NCBI RefSeq assembly: GCF_905147365.1
Contig: NC_056415.1
Span: 16,944,001-17,008,000 of the forward strand
From: Aricia agestis
Lineage: Eukaryota > Arthropoda > Insecta > Lepidoptera > Lycaenidae
DNA length: 64,000 bases
Direction of reading: 5' to 3'
Positions 42,994 to 56,344 of the stretch are shown here, one piece after another (the stretch's first letter is position 1; each line of letters opens with the position of its first letter). The translations under genes and the position numbers were made by a program. The notes beneath the pieces were generated by a model. It had not been told where the DNA came from. It made no database searches and saw only the letters and a program-made list of their open reading frames with translations.

Positions 42994-45970
42994 TAGATAC
43001 AATAATAAAATATTGAGGGTATTTCTGAATAATAATTATAAGAATATGAGATAAGTTTTTTTGGAAAAAATTAAAACAAGATATTAACTTAGCTGACTAA
43101 GGTAGACAATGAGCCAAAATTTTGTTTAAATGTGTGCTACGTACGTCACATTAAAATCCATAACATTTACACAATAAAGTTTAATAGGTCTAAATCTCTA
43201 TCTTTCTTCACGAAATAAGAACTCTATCTTCACGAAACTCTATACTTATTCGCTCTTAAAATAGTATGAGCTTAGCAAGCTTAGATAGCCCATCACTTTT
43301 CGTTCAAGTCATTTAGTCGGTAATAGAAAACGCTTAGTCACGTGTACACTTCCCATCAGGCTTCTGCACATTCCACACATCGCTGCCGTATATGGTCCGG
43401 ACGATCTATAGCGTAATGATCTATAATTATCAACCTCTAACAAACTCGACTCAATGTCGAATATTGTATAGATCTTGTTGCTCAAATGTAATAAATTCAT
43501 CAGTTTTATCAAAATCGGGAAGTAATTTTTGCGAAGACAAGAATAATCGACTGTTTGATAAAAATATTCTACGGTATAATAATGAGTTAACAGCCGTTAC
43601 TTTGTTTACCAATACTTGACTTGTAATTTTTTTCGGTTTAAAAGTGTTTTGTAAGTGTTTTGTAAGTACCAAAGTATTTAATTTCGGTCTTAAATACTTT
43701 TTTAGATATGCACGTATTGGTCTGTGTCTCCGTGCGTTGTTTTACGCGAAGATTTAAAAACAATTTTATATTGCGCAATCTTTCCTATACCTAATAAAGA
43801 AACAGCTGTTTATATAGTAAAGGCGCTCAGTGCATATGCACTTTTTTATGAAAGATTTCATTTGAAGTTGCCAACATCTAAACAGCTGTCTATATACAGA
43901 ATCATAATAATTCTGACTTCTTCAATGACTCTAAATGTAATAAGTAACCTGTAAAGGCCATTGTAGTTACTCGTTTCATTGGTTTCATCATCAAATAATA
44001 ATCTTTAGTGGTTCCCAAACACTTGGTACACAGATTTTCCAGTTATCTGAGGGTCTTATCTCAAATTAATCATATCACTGTGGGATCAGAGGTCAGAAAG
44101 TTGTGAGTAACAAATAATAAGTGTTGTTAATTAACAAATAATGAAGACAGTTAAATGTAAAACAAAATTAATGATAAGAGCGTCATCACCTCTATTGTAC
44201 GCAAAAAGCTGCAGATGGTTTAGTCTAAAAGCATTTGATAATTTCGACAGTGAAGTGCAAAAACTAAATGTACAGGAAATGTCATACTGTGGCTTAAGGC
44301 ATCGCAAGCAATCATCATCATCAGCATCGCTTAATTGCATGCTTTACTGACTCCAAAAAAAGAAGGAAGTTCTGTGTGGCACGTACATTTTTTTTGTTAG
44401 GTACGTACATCTAATACGACAGAACTTCAGATTATTTCTACAAAAGAAAACATATATCTTCATGAAAAATCTGAGTTAACTATACAATCTCAATTTTTAA
44501 AACATTCTCGTAGACTTTATTTTAGCTTACGATGTCTAGTCTCTAGATCACGTTAATTTTTAAAATTAAAAAAATGTTTTGTAATGGATATAACTGAAGA
44601 AACCGCATTGATAAAAAAATGCCGTATAAGAAAACGCACCATTCAACAAGACAAGCTAACTTATTATACAGAAAATTTGTTAGACTAATCTTAGAATTAA
44701 GTATTTCAGTCACCTGTAATAAGCCGACTAATTTATCATCTAGTCTTAGAAATGAAACCTTTATCATTTGCCTTTTAACACAGTATTTATTGCTAAAGAC
44801 TACACGTAGAATGCTTTTAAGTTATGTTGTTTAATTGTTATAATAACATTGTAAATTGTTGATGGAATGTGTTACGTCACGAGGATGCGATGATGTGATG
44901 ATAATTAACGTGAATAAAATATAAGATTCAATGATGCTTATAAATCATGATAAAGTTTATGTTAAGACACATTTTTAAGTACTTCCTACTTCTCTAATTA
45001 AAATATTTTCCTCTGATTAATTTCGTTGTGAGTAGAGCTTTAGTACGTCCCTCAGGCTAAACCTGACCTCCCTATTTTGACTTAATTTCAAAGGGCTTTC
45101 ATAGTAATGCTGTCGATCCTATTAATACAAGAGATGCATATATTGTAGTGGGCAAATGCCTAAATAAAAAGATTTTTACTGTGTAAAATTGATTTCTGAA
45201 TATTCGTCTTAATATAAGTGAAAAAAATTAAATATCGTTAAATTATGATTCTATTACCGTATTTGTCCTAAAAAAACTGGTGATTAATAATAATTACAAA
45301 AATAAATATAAGAGTTATTTCCAAAAGTTTAATTTTTTTTTTGAAAATATCTTTGGCATTAAACTTTTCTTCGTTACATGATTCAAGCCCGAAAAATGTT
45401 ATTTATATAAGGCAACGAATTTTGGTTAAAACTAGTCTTGTTCTATATTATACATAAACATTGTAGGAGAAGCTCCTCAAGTCCTCACCTTGAGGAATAT
45501 TTGACACAAGCCGACCTCAGAGACAATACCTATATAATAATATTAACACTGACGCCTTAATTATATTAATTTGTAACGAAACATTACACAATTTTGAACA
45601 AAAATATTAATTTTTATACTAAATGTTCACAAGGTTCACACAAAAATGTTTTCAAAACGAATAATTTTCTTGAATAAATAGTAAAAAATACGATTTACGT
45701 AACGTGTGTTTAAATAATTATGTTTACTGAATTTATATATCCACACTAAAATTATTATAAATACGAAAGTGTCTCTGCCTGCCTGTTACCATTTCACCGA
45801 ATACAAAAACACACAATTTTCAGCCTATTTTTGCTCTATTGTGGTGCGGAACCCTATGTGCGCGAGTCCAGAGGTTTTTCTACAGGGTGCAATTAAACCT
45901 ACCTGCCAAATTTTTTTGGGGCTTAGGTATCATTAGGTGAGTTTTAAGTGAGAGGAAATTCGCAACTTAT
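42994..45970. other. AT-rich intergenic DNA
   Basis: I see no gene. Open frames of about 70 codons on both strands near 43400-43670, 44130-44350 and 44540-44830 overlap each other antisense and have no start, splice or domain support. A family A-like 5' end trace lies at about 45750-45800. Confidence 0.45.
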
Positions 45971-45986
45971 GATAATAACAAGAATG

Positions 45987-46190
45987 CAGTGACGGATTAA
46001 TCAAATTAAGCAATTGCCTAGGGCATCACGTCTGAGCACCAAAAGAGTAAAGGTTCAAAGATCCATGCCTGTGGGCCCTCCTATCCGTATCTCGACCGAC
46101 TCGATCCATATTCGAATCGGTCGAGATACGGATAGGAGGGCCCACAGGCATGGATTGCTTAGGGCATCAAGTAGTCTTAATCCGTCACTG
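45987..46190. mobile_element. hAT-type MITE with 8-bp target duplication and inner palindrome
   Basis: CAAGAATG is duplicated exactly (45979-45986 and 46191-46198). The terminal repeats are CAGTGACGGATTAA and TTAATCCGTCACTG, 14 bp and perfect. Inside, 46061-46104 and 46112-46155 are inverted arms of 44 bp with one mismatch around a 7-nt loop. There is no transposase. It is 204 bp long. Confidence 0.9.
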
Positions 46191-46199
46191 CAAGAATGT

Positions 46200-47372
46200 C
46201 AATGGAAGGGCGCGGCGGGGCCGGGCCGCGCATGTGTCCATATTTTGTGGTGTTTGGTAGGCTAACTTTCGGAGGCTGTTTCTCAAAATTTTAGTACTGA
46301 GTGATTATAAAAGAAGAAATACGTGTATTTTTATTTTTAACAAGGATCAATATATCCAAATTTGGCAGGAAGGTTAAATTGCAGCCTGTATAATGGACTG
46401 TCAAATTTAAAACTTAAGCATATTCTGCACTGTTAAAGATGTGTTATAAAATATAAATATGTAGTTATTGAGACAACAACAGAAAGTTATTGTTATGTAT
46501 ACATTTTTGCATACGAATGGTTTGAATCTAGGTTTTAATATTTATAAAATTGATAAATACTTAATTGAAATCTGATCTTTTCGTCACTGCATTAGTAGAG
46601 GTGATAATATTTAGGTAATTATGAATATTTTAATATTAATTTGAATACAAAGAATCTAAAACTTGTATGGTGCAACTTTGGCAATCACGATGGTTACTAA
46701 ATAAAATATTGAAAGTTTTTTTCAGAGTTATGAAGCTTTATATCTTCCGTTGCAAAGTTTTACCTTGATAACAATCCCATAGCAGCGTTACCTATTCAGT
46801 TTTATGATATCACTTAACCGATTTACATGATATTTTGCATAATGATAGATTAAGGACTTAAAGTAGTCTCCTTAAAGGAGAAAGGAGATACAACGGTTTC
46901 CATTGCAGAAAATATACCATTTCCGAATTCCGCGCGATAAGTGAATTTCATACAACAGAATTGCAAAAAACATCTGGTAGCCTGTAAACTACAGTTGTAA
47001 TGATTTTTAAATATTTAAATGAACTTTTTGTACATTTTACAAGCAAACGGATATTGACAAGGAAATGTTGAGGTTTATCGCGTCATCGTGTATGCATCGG
47101 TTATTAGGATAAACAAAACTTTATCATTTTCGATAAGTGACTCAGTCGTGATGTGTATCCGTATTGATGTCCGCAACCGTGATTTAAGTTGCAGAAATGA
47201 AACTAACTTACCTATTTATATATTTTTAACTGCTACTACTAGTATACCTTTTTTTTATCAACCTTACCTATAATGTACAAAATCAAAGATGACTTCAAAT
47301 CTGAGTAAAATATTATGTTTCAGCTTTGAAACTTAGCTGAAATGATTTAAAGATTTTTGTGATGAAAGACAT
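46200..47372. other. intergenic DNA
   Basis: A GC-rich stretch lies at 46207-46232. A diverged family A-like sequence lies at about 46760-46985 (CCGCGCGATAAGTGAATTTC). I see no gene. Confidence 0.45.
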
Positions 47373-47592
47373 CCATATCCACACTAATATTATAAATGCG
47401 AAAGTGTGTCCGTCTGTCTGTCTGTTACCTCTTCATGCCCAAACCGCTGTACCGATTTTGCTGAAATTTGGCGTGGAGATACTTTGAGTCCCGGGAAAGG
47501 GCATAGGATACTTCTTATACCGGAAAAATGTACGGTTCCCGCGTGATAAACGAGTTTTGGCGCAACGGAGTTGCGGGCGTCATCTAGTATTA
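47373..47592 (+). repeat. Helitron-like repeat family A, best preserved copy
   Basis: It runs from CACTAATATTATAAATGCGA to GGGCGTCATCTAGTA. All family landmarks are in order, and it serves as the reference for the other copies. It ends CTAGT, with no terminal inverted repeats, consistent with a Helitron-type non-autonomous element; the family name Lep1 is from memory. Confidence 0.8.
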
Positions 47593-48209
47593 TATTAAGT
47601 AGCCTTCTATGCGGGAAAATGTACGGTTTCCATATTTTATTTTGTACGGAGTCACCGCAAACGTCTGTTACTGGTATATTGTTATTCTTTTTGCTAAAAC
47701 TATAGCTCATATTTTTTAATCTATGAATTACGTATTATGTTAATGGTATTTAATAACAAAGCTACTAAAATAATTAGTAGTTTTATAGCTTTTGTAATTA
47801 TAAGCCCAAGATAACAATGTTATAAGATTACCAAATGCATGTACATAAGTATGCCCATTTAGGCATAAACTCTTGGAAATTAAAAATACATAAATCAATT
47901 TTGTTTGACCTTTTCTATTTAGACGATGTAGCCACCGCAATGCATATTTAAAATAGTCTTATGCAATAAATTAAGTTTAGAGATAAAAACTAATTATGAT
48001 TACAGTTTTTATGATTTATTACAAAAAACGAAACACCAATAAGTAACTAATATTATTTTAGAACTGCTACCAAAATATATAATTGTTGTGCAATAAGATT
48101 CAAATTTCAATGTAGTCATGTGCTTGCTATTTTCATTTTTAAGAGACTTTAAAAAAATACGTAATATGGATTATGGATCGGCAAAACTATCTAACTAACT
48201 TACTATTAG

Positions 48210-48300
48210 AGGTACTATGAAAGAAATTGCAATAAATATCGGATATACGTAATTTGGTCGGGTTGAGTTAAGCCCAGCTGACAGATACCAACTGACATTA
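48210..48300. repeat. possible family X fragment
   Basis: GGTACTATGAAAGAAATTG, ACGTAATTTGGTCGGGTTGA and CAGCTGACAG resemble internal and end blocks of the MITE at 24126-24291. One end is absent. Confidence 0.35.
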
Positions 48301-48339
48301 AGTTATAACGACAAGGATATCGTAATTTATGTTTTCAGG

Positions 48340-48715
48340 ACAAAAATTATCCTATGTTCCCAGAACACAAAGTGTCTTCATACCAAATCTTATCAAATTC
48401 GGTTCAGTGGCTTAACCGTGACAGACAAACAAACCGATAAAGACAAACTTTTGCTCTTTTATTATTAGTACTACGTGATGCCCACAAACTCCGTTGTGCC
48501 TAAATTTGTTCCCGACTGGGAACCGTAAAATTTGCCAGGATAATTTCTCTTTTCCGTGAAAGGACATAGGATACTTTTTAAGACTTTCAAAGTATCTCGA
48601 TACCAAATTTTAGCAAAATTTATTCTGCTGTTTGGTTGTTAAGAGGTAACAGACCGACAGATAGACAGACAGACAGACACACATGCATATTTATAATATT
48701 AGTATGGATGGATGT
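48340..48715 (-). repeat. two adjoining minus-strand family A copies
   Basis: The first (48340-48470) and second (48471-48715) each show the end TATTATTAGTA or TTATAATATTAGTATGG. The second carries GATAGACAGACAGACAGACA, the reverse of the TGTCTGTCTG end. They are head-to-tail. Confidence 0.65.
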
Positions 48716-50157
48716 CCAAAATATAACATGTGACAAAAATATGATAATATCAAATGAAGATCTCATATAAGACGCGCTTGACATATAACTTGGAATTGTC
48801 AATTTAACTCTACATGTTGTTGACCTCGAGATGTACAAAATGTAGTAACATATAACATAATATACACGTATCTTATGAACTATTGAAACTTAAAAAAAAG
48901 TTAAACTCACAGCGAGAGGTATATTCATTAAATGACACAAAATATTTAAGCTTATTAAAATTAAATATAATATTGACTTTCAGATGCATTGTAAAGAAAA
49001 GTTTGGTTTTAGTTTTTTACCTAGACTAGTCTAGTTTTAGTCTTTGAAGTAGTTTAGCAGTGGGAATAACGGATTTTTAAAGTTATCCCGAAGTAAATAA
49101 GATAAAAAAATAAAGCTTTATACTTTACCTAAAGTTTAGTAGACCTTCAGAACTGGATACCTCCTAAAGTAACTGCGACCGTAACTCCAATTCCAAGTTT
49201 CTAATCGTTCTTAGCTCTTTGCGGGTCATATACAAGTAAACTTTCAGCTTTTATAATATGACGACAGTCTACTGTTGCTGGCTCTTGGGTAATGTATGAT
49301 ATTCATAAGTTTTTTTTTATTGATAAGTTAACGAGATCAAGTTTATTGTCCACGTGAACAAACACAGACTGCTTTTAATATCAAAATGTATGTTGTTTCT
49401 ATGTCCATATGAATCCGCAGTCAATTTCTGTTTGGTACAACTAATATATATTCTGTGCTTCTGTATAAGATATTGGATCAAAAAACTTGAACGTGCGAAG
49501 TGTAAGGACGAAACCTCGCGATGTTATCATTAAGTATGTAGATTAAAATCCTACGCACTATGACACCCGGATTCACTTTTTATTCAGTGACCTCAGCTGA
49601 GAATATAAAGTTTGCAACTCAGAATTAAGTATTAGCTACGCTTGTACAAACATCTTCTTAGATGTTCTGTCTTAAAGAGAGTCAAATCAGTTTTTGAATG
49701 AAATAAAACCGTTTTAAAATTATATGCAACCAAAGATTATAATAATAACCTCTTTATTATCTTTCTAAGCAAGAGAATAATGTTGTAATTCCAGTTTTTT
49801 TTCCGCGTTCTAAGAAATCAAAATAATAATTATAATACGTTTATTGATATCCCAAAAAGTTACACCTTGTTAACAGGCAATGAATAACAATATTCACAGT
49901 ATATATTATTCACAGTATAAAATACAAAAATTAGGATTCAAACTTGGATGGCACAAGTTGGTTTATCCCTGACTTCGAAACTATTATATATCGGATATCG
50001 GAGTCAGTGATTCTCACAGTTAAGGTGGTTGTAAAAGCAAAGTACAATCCAATCAAAAGAATCGGTAGTATACGCAGATTATGTAAGCTCTATGTTTGTT
50101 CCAAAGTACAATAGCCCTCGTAACATAGTTTATATATTTTGCATAGTCAGCTTATTA
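48716..50157. other. AT-rich intergenic DNA
   Basis: I see no gene or recognised repeat. Confidence 0.5.
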
Positions 50158-50310
50158 CAAGGTGTAACAAAACAAAGTGATAATGCTTTAGGGTGTGTAT
50201 GTGTCCTTACAGTTCGCTGTGAAATTAGCAGCGCTGAAAGAGCATTTTTGTGCTTTGTAATGGCAAGTGCCCTAGCGCAGAGTCATAAATTTTTGCGTTC
50301 AAAAGTAAAA
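50158..50310. mobile_element. MITE family Y, 3'-truncated copy
   Basis: The left end CAAGGTGTAACAAAACAAAG matches family Y. The interior blocks GTGAAATTAGCAGCGCTGAA and GCCCTAGCG match 38925-39000. The right terminal repeat is missing. Confidence 0.65.
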
Positions 50311-50689
50311 AAAATAAATCTTCCTGCACAACTAACAATAAATAACATAGTCTTATAACTTAAAAGTCAAAGTTATTTAGTAAAGCATTAAAATAATAAT
50401 AGTTTTGGAGAATGATATGTTAAATTTATTTAAGTTATAAATTTTTGATAATGTATAGTGTTTTTATAGTTTAACATAAAATGTAGGTCACAAAAGCAAT
50501 TCGTGGTGACCTGACGAATGTCGCGACTTACTGTTAAATGTTTGTCTCCACACCACGCACCTTGGACGAGTAGCATCTGCTACCACAATAATATAAATTA
50601 GCATCAGCTTCAGAAATGAATATTATTACATATTAACCAACTTTCAAACAGAGGTTATTTTTTCAAAAACAGAAAAGCCTCTCTGTTTG

Positions 50690-50872
50690 AAAGTTGCGGG
50701 GAAATTTGTTCATGGCTCGGGAAACGTACAATTTGCAGAAGGAAAAGGTATCCTATTTCCTTTCCCGGGACTCTAAATATCTTCATACCCAGCAAAATCG
50801 GTTCAGCAGTTTGGGCTTAAGGAGGTTATAGATAGCCACACTTTCGCATTTTTAATATTAGTAATGAAGTAA
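50690..50872 (-). repeat. family A repeat, minus strand
   Basis: The landmarks are GCTCGGGAAACGTACAATTT, TTTCCCGGGACTCTAAATAT, GCAAAATCGGTTCAGCAGTT and CACTTTCGCATTTTTAATAT. Confidence 0.7.
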
Positions 50873-51396
50873 CGATTATTTATTAACTGTAGACCAATAA
50901 GCGCCACTATCCTACATCGCGCTATCACAGTTTTCTTAATTATACAATATATTCAGACAGCTGAAATCTGAAATATTAATAAGGCCACAGTTTTGTAAGA
51001 GACAGAGAAATATGCTGCATCAAAATTATTATTGTATTATTTAACAAAATCGACCTAATGATACATAGACCACGGTAGTCTAAGCGACACGGTTGACATC
51101 GAAATTCCCATAAATCGTAAATTACAAGAATCTAATTATGTAATATGTTACACAACGTTATGGCTCATAACATTTTGTTATGTTTTATATTTTACATAAA
51201 TATTCGATAAACATAGCTTACTATTAACTTTTATTTATATAGGAGTTTATTGTACTTTGTTTATAATTTGCAAAAGCGAAACATAATTTGTAAATGTCCA
51301 ATTACAAACTCAAGGTGCTAATAAAATATTGATAATAATGTCTAATTGTTACCTCTAAGGCTAGATGGAGTTCTAAATTTTCCATTATTATAATTA
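50873..51396. other. AT-rich intergenic DNA
   Basis: Nothing recognised. Confidence 0.5.
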
Positions 51397-51622
51397 ACGA
51401 GCTTTTGCCCGCGGCTTCGCTCGCGTTAAGAAGTATTATTATATACAAACTTTCATCCCCTATTTGAACCCCTTGGGGTTGGAATTTATCAAAATCCTTT
51501 CTTAGCGGATGCCTACATCGTAACATCTACCTGCATGCCAAATTTCAGCCCGATCCATCCAGTGGTTTGGGCTGTGCGTTGATAGATCACTATGTCAATC
51601 AGTCAGTCACCTTTGAGTTTTA
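51397..51622 (-). repeat. dispersed repeat family B, copy 2
   Basis: It is the reverse complement of 2978-3195 with scattered differences, and runs from ACGAGCTTTTGCCCGCGGCT to TCACCTTTGAGTTTTATA. Confidence 0.75.
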
Positions 51623-52126
51623 TATATTATATAGATAGAAGAAGATATAAATTAAAAGTGCTGGGTTTATATTTCTAGCCTAAAGGCTAGGCCTAGTTTA
51701 CTAATACAAGAACATCAAAGGTAATGGATTTTTTTCAGTGTTATCCTATAATATTTAGATGGCTTTCATTAATTACTACAAAATATCATTTTGTTCTCCA
51801 ATAATTAGGTAAAAAAATTGTACGAATTTTATACTAAACAACTATCTTCATAAATATGTATATTATTATGTATCGTAGTCCTCTGTGATACGATTGTGAC
51901 ATTACATAACATTACACATGATCAGTCACATAGGAAATAGTTTTTCTTGTCAATATAGGCTTGGTTTTGCGTTAGTACAAACAGCGCTTTGTCAATGACG
52001 GTGTTAGGAAATGCTTGTACATACGCAATCATATTATCTTAGTTTTGTGACAGATTTAGTATGCTGTGTTTAGCATTATTATCTAGAAAATTTGTATCTA
52101 TACCATACTTATAAAATATGCGACTA
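51623..52126. other. AT-rich intergenic DNA
   Basis: Nothing recognised. Confidence 0.5.
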
Positions 52127-52424
52127 TTAAGGTGCTCCCTTACCGGGAACATTCACGTATAATGTAACATTATAGATTCGTTTTTAAGCATTACATTACA
52201 AAAATACCTCCCTGACCGACGAGCATTCACGTGTAATGTAACATTCGACTTTGAGCATTCTATAGCTAGTTGATGTTACAATTTTTATCAAGATATTTGT
52301 ATCACTATATTTATTACAAGGTGCGCATTGTAATGCTCCGCTTGAAGAGCCGAGGGAGAAGGTAATGCTCGACTCTGTAACGTTACATTACAAGCGAATG
52401 CTCCTGGTGTGGGAGCACCTTTAA
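52127..52424. mobile_element. TTAA-flanked MITE with ~50-bp imperfect inverted ends
   Basis: TTAA lies at 52127-52130 and 52421-52424. The ends GGTGCTCCC and GGGAGCACC are inverted, and the similarity continues through the GAGCATTCRCKTRTAATGTAAC-like block. TTAA duplication suggests piggyBac-type mobilisation. Repeated AATGTAACATT palindromes occur inside. There is no coding frame. Confidence 0.75.
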
Positions 52425-53409
52425 TAATATGATCTACGTATTTTACTGCATGTCTAAACGAATTAAATAGTTTCAACAAAGTATGGAGATACTTTTAGTC
52501 TGGACAAATGACACAAAAAAATCTGGTAAAATTTACGGTTTCCAATAGCAGCGCAACAAATATTCAGGTCATATTTTGTTTAAGTAGACACCTATATACT
52601 AACTATGGCCTGAAACCAGTTTCATAAAAAACTTAAATGTTATATAAATTAAATGTTGATATCAATAATTATTATTTATTATCAGATAAAAAAATTAGTG
52701 TTCAAATTTTGGTTATGATGCAATAATCATTTTCAAAACCTTCACCACCAAAACAAGCGTAATGACGTGAAGTCAAGTCAACCACTTGCTCGTTTGTGGT
52801 TAGTCTCTTTTCAATAAATTTTTTCATTGCGAAGACATGCAAAAACTATATTTTACTGACTTCTAAATTAAAAGGAAAGATTCTATTTGGTATGGTCGGG
52901 TAAGATATTCTTATTAAATTTAAATATTTGAAACTTATTCTTAACAAAAAATAATCATGGTTTAACATAGCTCGAGTTACAATACAGACAAACGATGTGG
53001 CAACCTCTGTACAAGTTTCATCGAATTGGACACAGCTCGCGCGGCATCGCTAAGTAATTGTGGTTGTTTAGGAATCACACTCTTCAGAAGTGTAAAATGT
53101 TTCTAGCCTTGGTAGTAGGTACATGAGATAGAATGATATTATGATGACGATATAATAAAAGACATAATGATACGAACTTGTAATAGGATTTGAGTTCCTA
53201 GTCTCTTTAATTCTTTAATATAAAATTGAGAGATTTATCACATAATATTACCATAACGTATTTACATAAAAATTTTCTTTTAATTATATAAAAACTATTT
53301 TTCTTTTATGATTCTATTTTTTATTTTTTGATTTGTAATTTTTTTGTTTGAATATATACTGTAGAGTGTCCCATCTATAGCTCAAACAAATCGTAAAATG
53401 GTTATAATA
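52425..53409. other. AT-rich intergenic DNA
   Basis: Nothing recognised. Confidence 0.5.
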
Positions 53410-53755
53410 TATACTTATTATAATATTATAAAGCGACAGAGTTTGTTTGTTTGAACGCGCTAATCTCAGGAACTACTGGTCCGACTCGAATAATTATTTC
53501 AGTGTTAGATAGCCCATTTATCGAGAAAGGATATAAGCTAAATTTTTCACGCTAAAACTAATAGGAGCGAAGAAATAGAGGAAAATGTGGAAAAAACGGG
53601 GGAAATTTTTTGAAAGGGCTTATCTCACGAACTACTAGTTATTTGGCACAGATAAGAAGTAGACCACGTGAAGGATCATAGGCTATTTTTGAACTAATTT
53701 GTCTGTAAAATATCTAATTTACGCGGGCGAAGCCGTGCGGAACATCTAGTATTTA
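53410..53755 (+). repeat. Helitron-like dispersed repeat, family F
   Basis: It runs from ATAATATTATAAAGCGACAG to GGCGAAGCCGTGCGGAACAT and CTAGTA. The blocks GAACTACTGGTCCGACTCGA and GATAGCCCATTTATCGAGAA are ones I know as common in Lepidoptera. It ends CTAGT like family A. It is the only copy in the window. Confidence 0.6.
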
Positions 53756-54079
53756 ATAAAACAGTCTCTTTCAAACGCATCTGCTATAATATTATTAGTT
53801 CCCTCCGCGTCGGTTTCGTAAGAGACCTTGTGGCCTGGCGCCAATAATTTATAGATTTTTACGTTAAAAATGTTCGTCCGTATACATAACTGAATTTTAT
53901 TAACATAATGTATATACAATGTGTCAAAAAATAATAGCGTCTTTAAGTTATGGCGACCGAACCTTGATCTATGGTTGTTGATTAAATTTTGACCGCCAGA
54001 CGAGTTGACTAGACAGTTCAACGTTTCAAACTATACAATGTATAGCTGAATAGTTGAACAAGGATTAATTTAAGAGGCT

Positions 54080-54240
54080 CTTAATGCCTCTGTGGTAGTG
54101 CGCAGTTCTCGTTCCTCATTCGCAGAGCTTGATTCCTGTGATGAAACAACTGAAGAACGTTGTTTCCAGCTTTGTGAAAATGTTGGCTGACCCCCTGATT
54201 GTCTGACAAAAAAAGATACATGCATCGGATGAACTTAAGC
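54080..54240 (+). repeat. degraded S2 SINE
   Basis: GCCTCTGTGGTAGTGC resembles the S2 head. CCCTGATTGTCTGACAAA and ATACATGCATCGGATGAAC match the S2 body. The B-box is damaged. Confidence 0.55.
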
Positions 54241-55474
54241 AATGGACGTACGGCTATTATACCTAGGTTATATCTCTCTATGGTTCTTATTCACACAAAA
54301 GTATTTCAAAATAAACTCGCATAAAAACATGACCATAACATAGGATTTCACATGAAAAGTGCCTTTAGTACCCATGGTGTAGTTTCGTTTAGTTTAGTTT
54401 CATGCCGTATCACATATTCGCTTATCACAAACTTTAAAATGATGCTTAGTTGTAACAAGGTGAAAACTATAAAAAAATGGAACACAAGCATACGAAGAAA
54501 AAAACATGTTTCATTACATAGTACATAATATTATTATATCATAGTTAATTCTAGTTCAAAGGCTATACTTATTATTTTGAATACTCGTTTTAGGTAGCTG
54601 CTCTTGAATTAATGTTTTAGTATTAAACGAGTAGTAAACGAGGGGATTTTGGCTCACCCCCCTGGAGTTCCGAAATACAGGGTCACCTAGTTTAGGCCCC
54701 AGTTCACACAAAGATTTGCTTAATAAGTATAATATTTCATGTACCTAATGTCTTGTATGTTCCTGTTGTGTGAAGAATAAAAACATTTTTTTTATTATTA
54801 GAAAAGATTACAACCCCAAAATATATTATTGTCATCGTTTTCCGCCACATTTTTTCATAGCTATTTTGTATTTACTGACGTTGTTTGTTTATAGAAAAAA
54901 TCTTTATAGTATCCTATTCTATTTGTAATAAAAGTATTCTATTATTTTCTATTCTATAGCTGTAAGCAATTAAAATTTCACTGTCAAGTTTAACTCCGAT
55001 TGGTTAGAGTTAAAACACGCTGTTAGCTGTTACATAAGCGCGACGGCTAGGTCGTCTCATCGCCGAGGTCACTGGTTCAAATTCCTGAGGCATTTATGGA
55101 ATTTGTGTTGACCTACGATTGTTGACATCAATATCTTGTTTCACTGTTTTACAAATCCATTTATAAGGATATCGTGTTCGGTTTTTGAATATAAATTTGT
55201 AACAATGCAGATTAAATTATGATTGACATTGTAACATGTGACCCCCATATAACTAACGATTGAATCCCAGCTTACGTTACAGTATGTGACTATTGTTTCT
55301 AAAGTGGGTTTTCTAACGTATCAGGCAAGACCGTAACATGCAACTCCGCAAGTATGGAGTGGATATTTTTATTAACCATTTTTTGCCTGCAACTGATTTT
55401 AAAAGTGCGATTCAGATTTTGATATTTGGCAAATATTATGCAAAAAAGTTCTTTGAAAGGTATTTTTTTAATAA
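54241..55474. other. AT-rich intergenic DNA with one tRNA-like fragment
   Basis: At about 55040-55125 a tRNA-like stretch with a B-box-like ACTGGTTCAAATTCC may be an old SINE head. No gene is seen. Confidence 0.4.
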
Positions 55475-55712
55475 AATAAGGGGGAAAATGAGCAAGCGGG
55501 TCACCTGATGGAAAGCAACTTCCGTCGCCCATGGACACAGGAGCGTCGCCGGCCTTTAAAGAGGGAATAGGGTAATAGGGGAGGGTAGGGAAGGGAATAG
55601 GGGAGGGTTGGGAAGGAAATAGGGGCGGGTAGGGAAGGGGATTGCGCCTCCGGTAAACTTACTCACTCGGCGAAACACAGCGCAAGTGCTGTTTCACGCC
55701 GGTATTCTGTGA
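55475..55712 (-). mobile_element. family L short retroposon, copy 4, partial
   Basis: The tail (AAATAAGGGGGAAAATGAGC), the minisatellite and the GCGCAAGTGCTGTTTCACGC hairpin are present. The head beyond about 55712 is lost. Confidence 0.75.
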
Positions 55713-56011
55713 GTAGGTAAATAGTAAAGGTACAGACTTTTAGGACCGGAAAATGTCCTCGTGGAAAGCATGTCCCGCGTAGAGTTGGAATTCAGAGAAA
55801 AGTACAATCTAAGAGATTTACTGTCAGATGTCAGACCTACATAATTTGGTAGGATTATATCAAGCCCCAGACGTCCAATCGCGTCACTGATTTGACGTAT
55901 CACGTATCCCCATTAAATAACATATTACGTTCTCTATCTGCGTTTGATAGCACGTTGAAATTAGTCTTTTCCGCTACGGGCAATAGAAAAACACATTTCT
56001 TTCATAATCTT
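55713..56011. other. unclassified intergenic DNA
   Basis: Positions 55820-55890 carry a block (CAGACCTACATAATTTGGTA) that weakly resembles the interior of family X. Nothing firm. Confidence 0.35.
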
Positions 56012-56322
56012 ATAATATATAAAATTCTCGTGTCACTCACACTTAGGCCGCGTACTCCTCCGAAATGGCTTTACTGATTTTAACCAATTTTATATGCATA
56101 TTCAGTGGGTCTGAGAATCGGCCACTGGGTACTTTATATATTGATAAGTGCATTTGTTCAATAAATAATAGTAAATTATTACAGACTGACGGCGACCATT
56201 GCTTGTGCCACAGGATAGCGATGAACGTTGCCATGGTGACATACTTATTTAGTCTCTTCAATAAAATAATACGGGTGAAATACTTTATATGGCAAAGATA
56301 CGTTTGCCGGGTCAGCTAGAAT
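56012..56322 (-). repeat. dispersed repeat family D, inverted copy
   Basis: It runs from TATATAAAATTCTCGTGTCA to CGTTTGCCGGGTCAGCTAGA. It is the reverse complement of 37523-37812 with indels. The LTR element at 56345 lies just beyond its end. Confidence 0.75.
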
Positions 56323-56344
56323 AATTTTATAATATAAATATTAT

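Noticed and set aside
44119..44350. 69-codon plus-strand frame starting MKTVKCKTK
   Set aside because: An equally long antisense frame covers the same bases, and there is no signal peptide, domain, splice or polyadenylation support.
46014..46265. 83-codon plus-strand frame
   Set aside because: It is produced by the hAT MITE palindrome and the GC-rich stretch after it.
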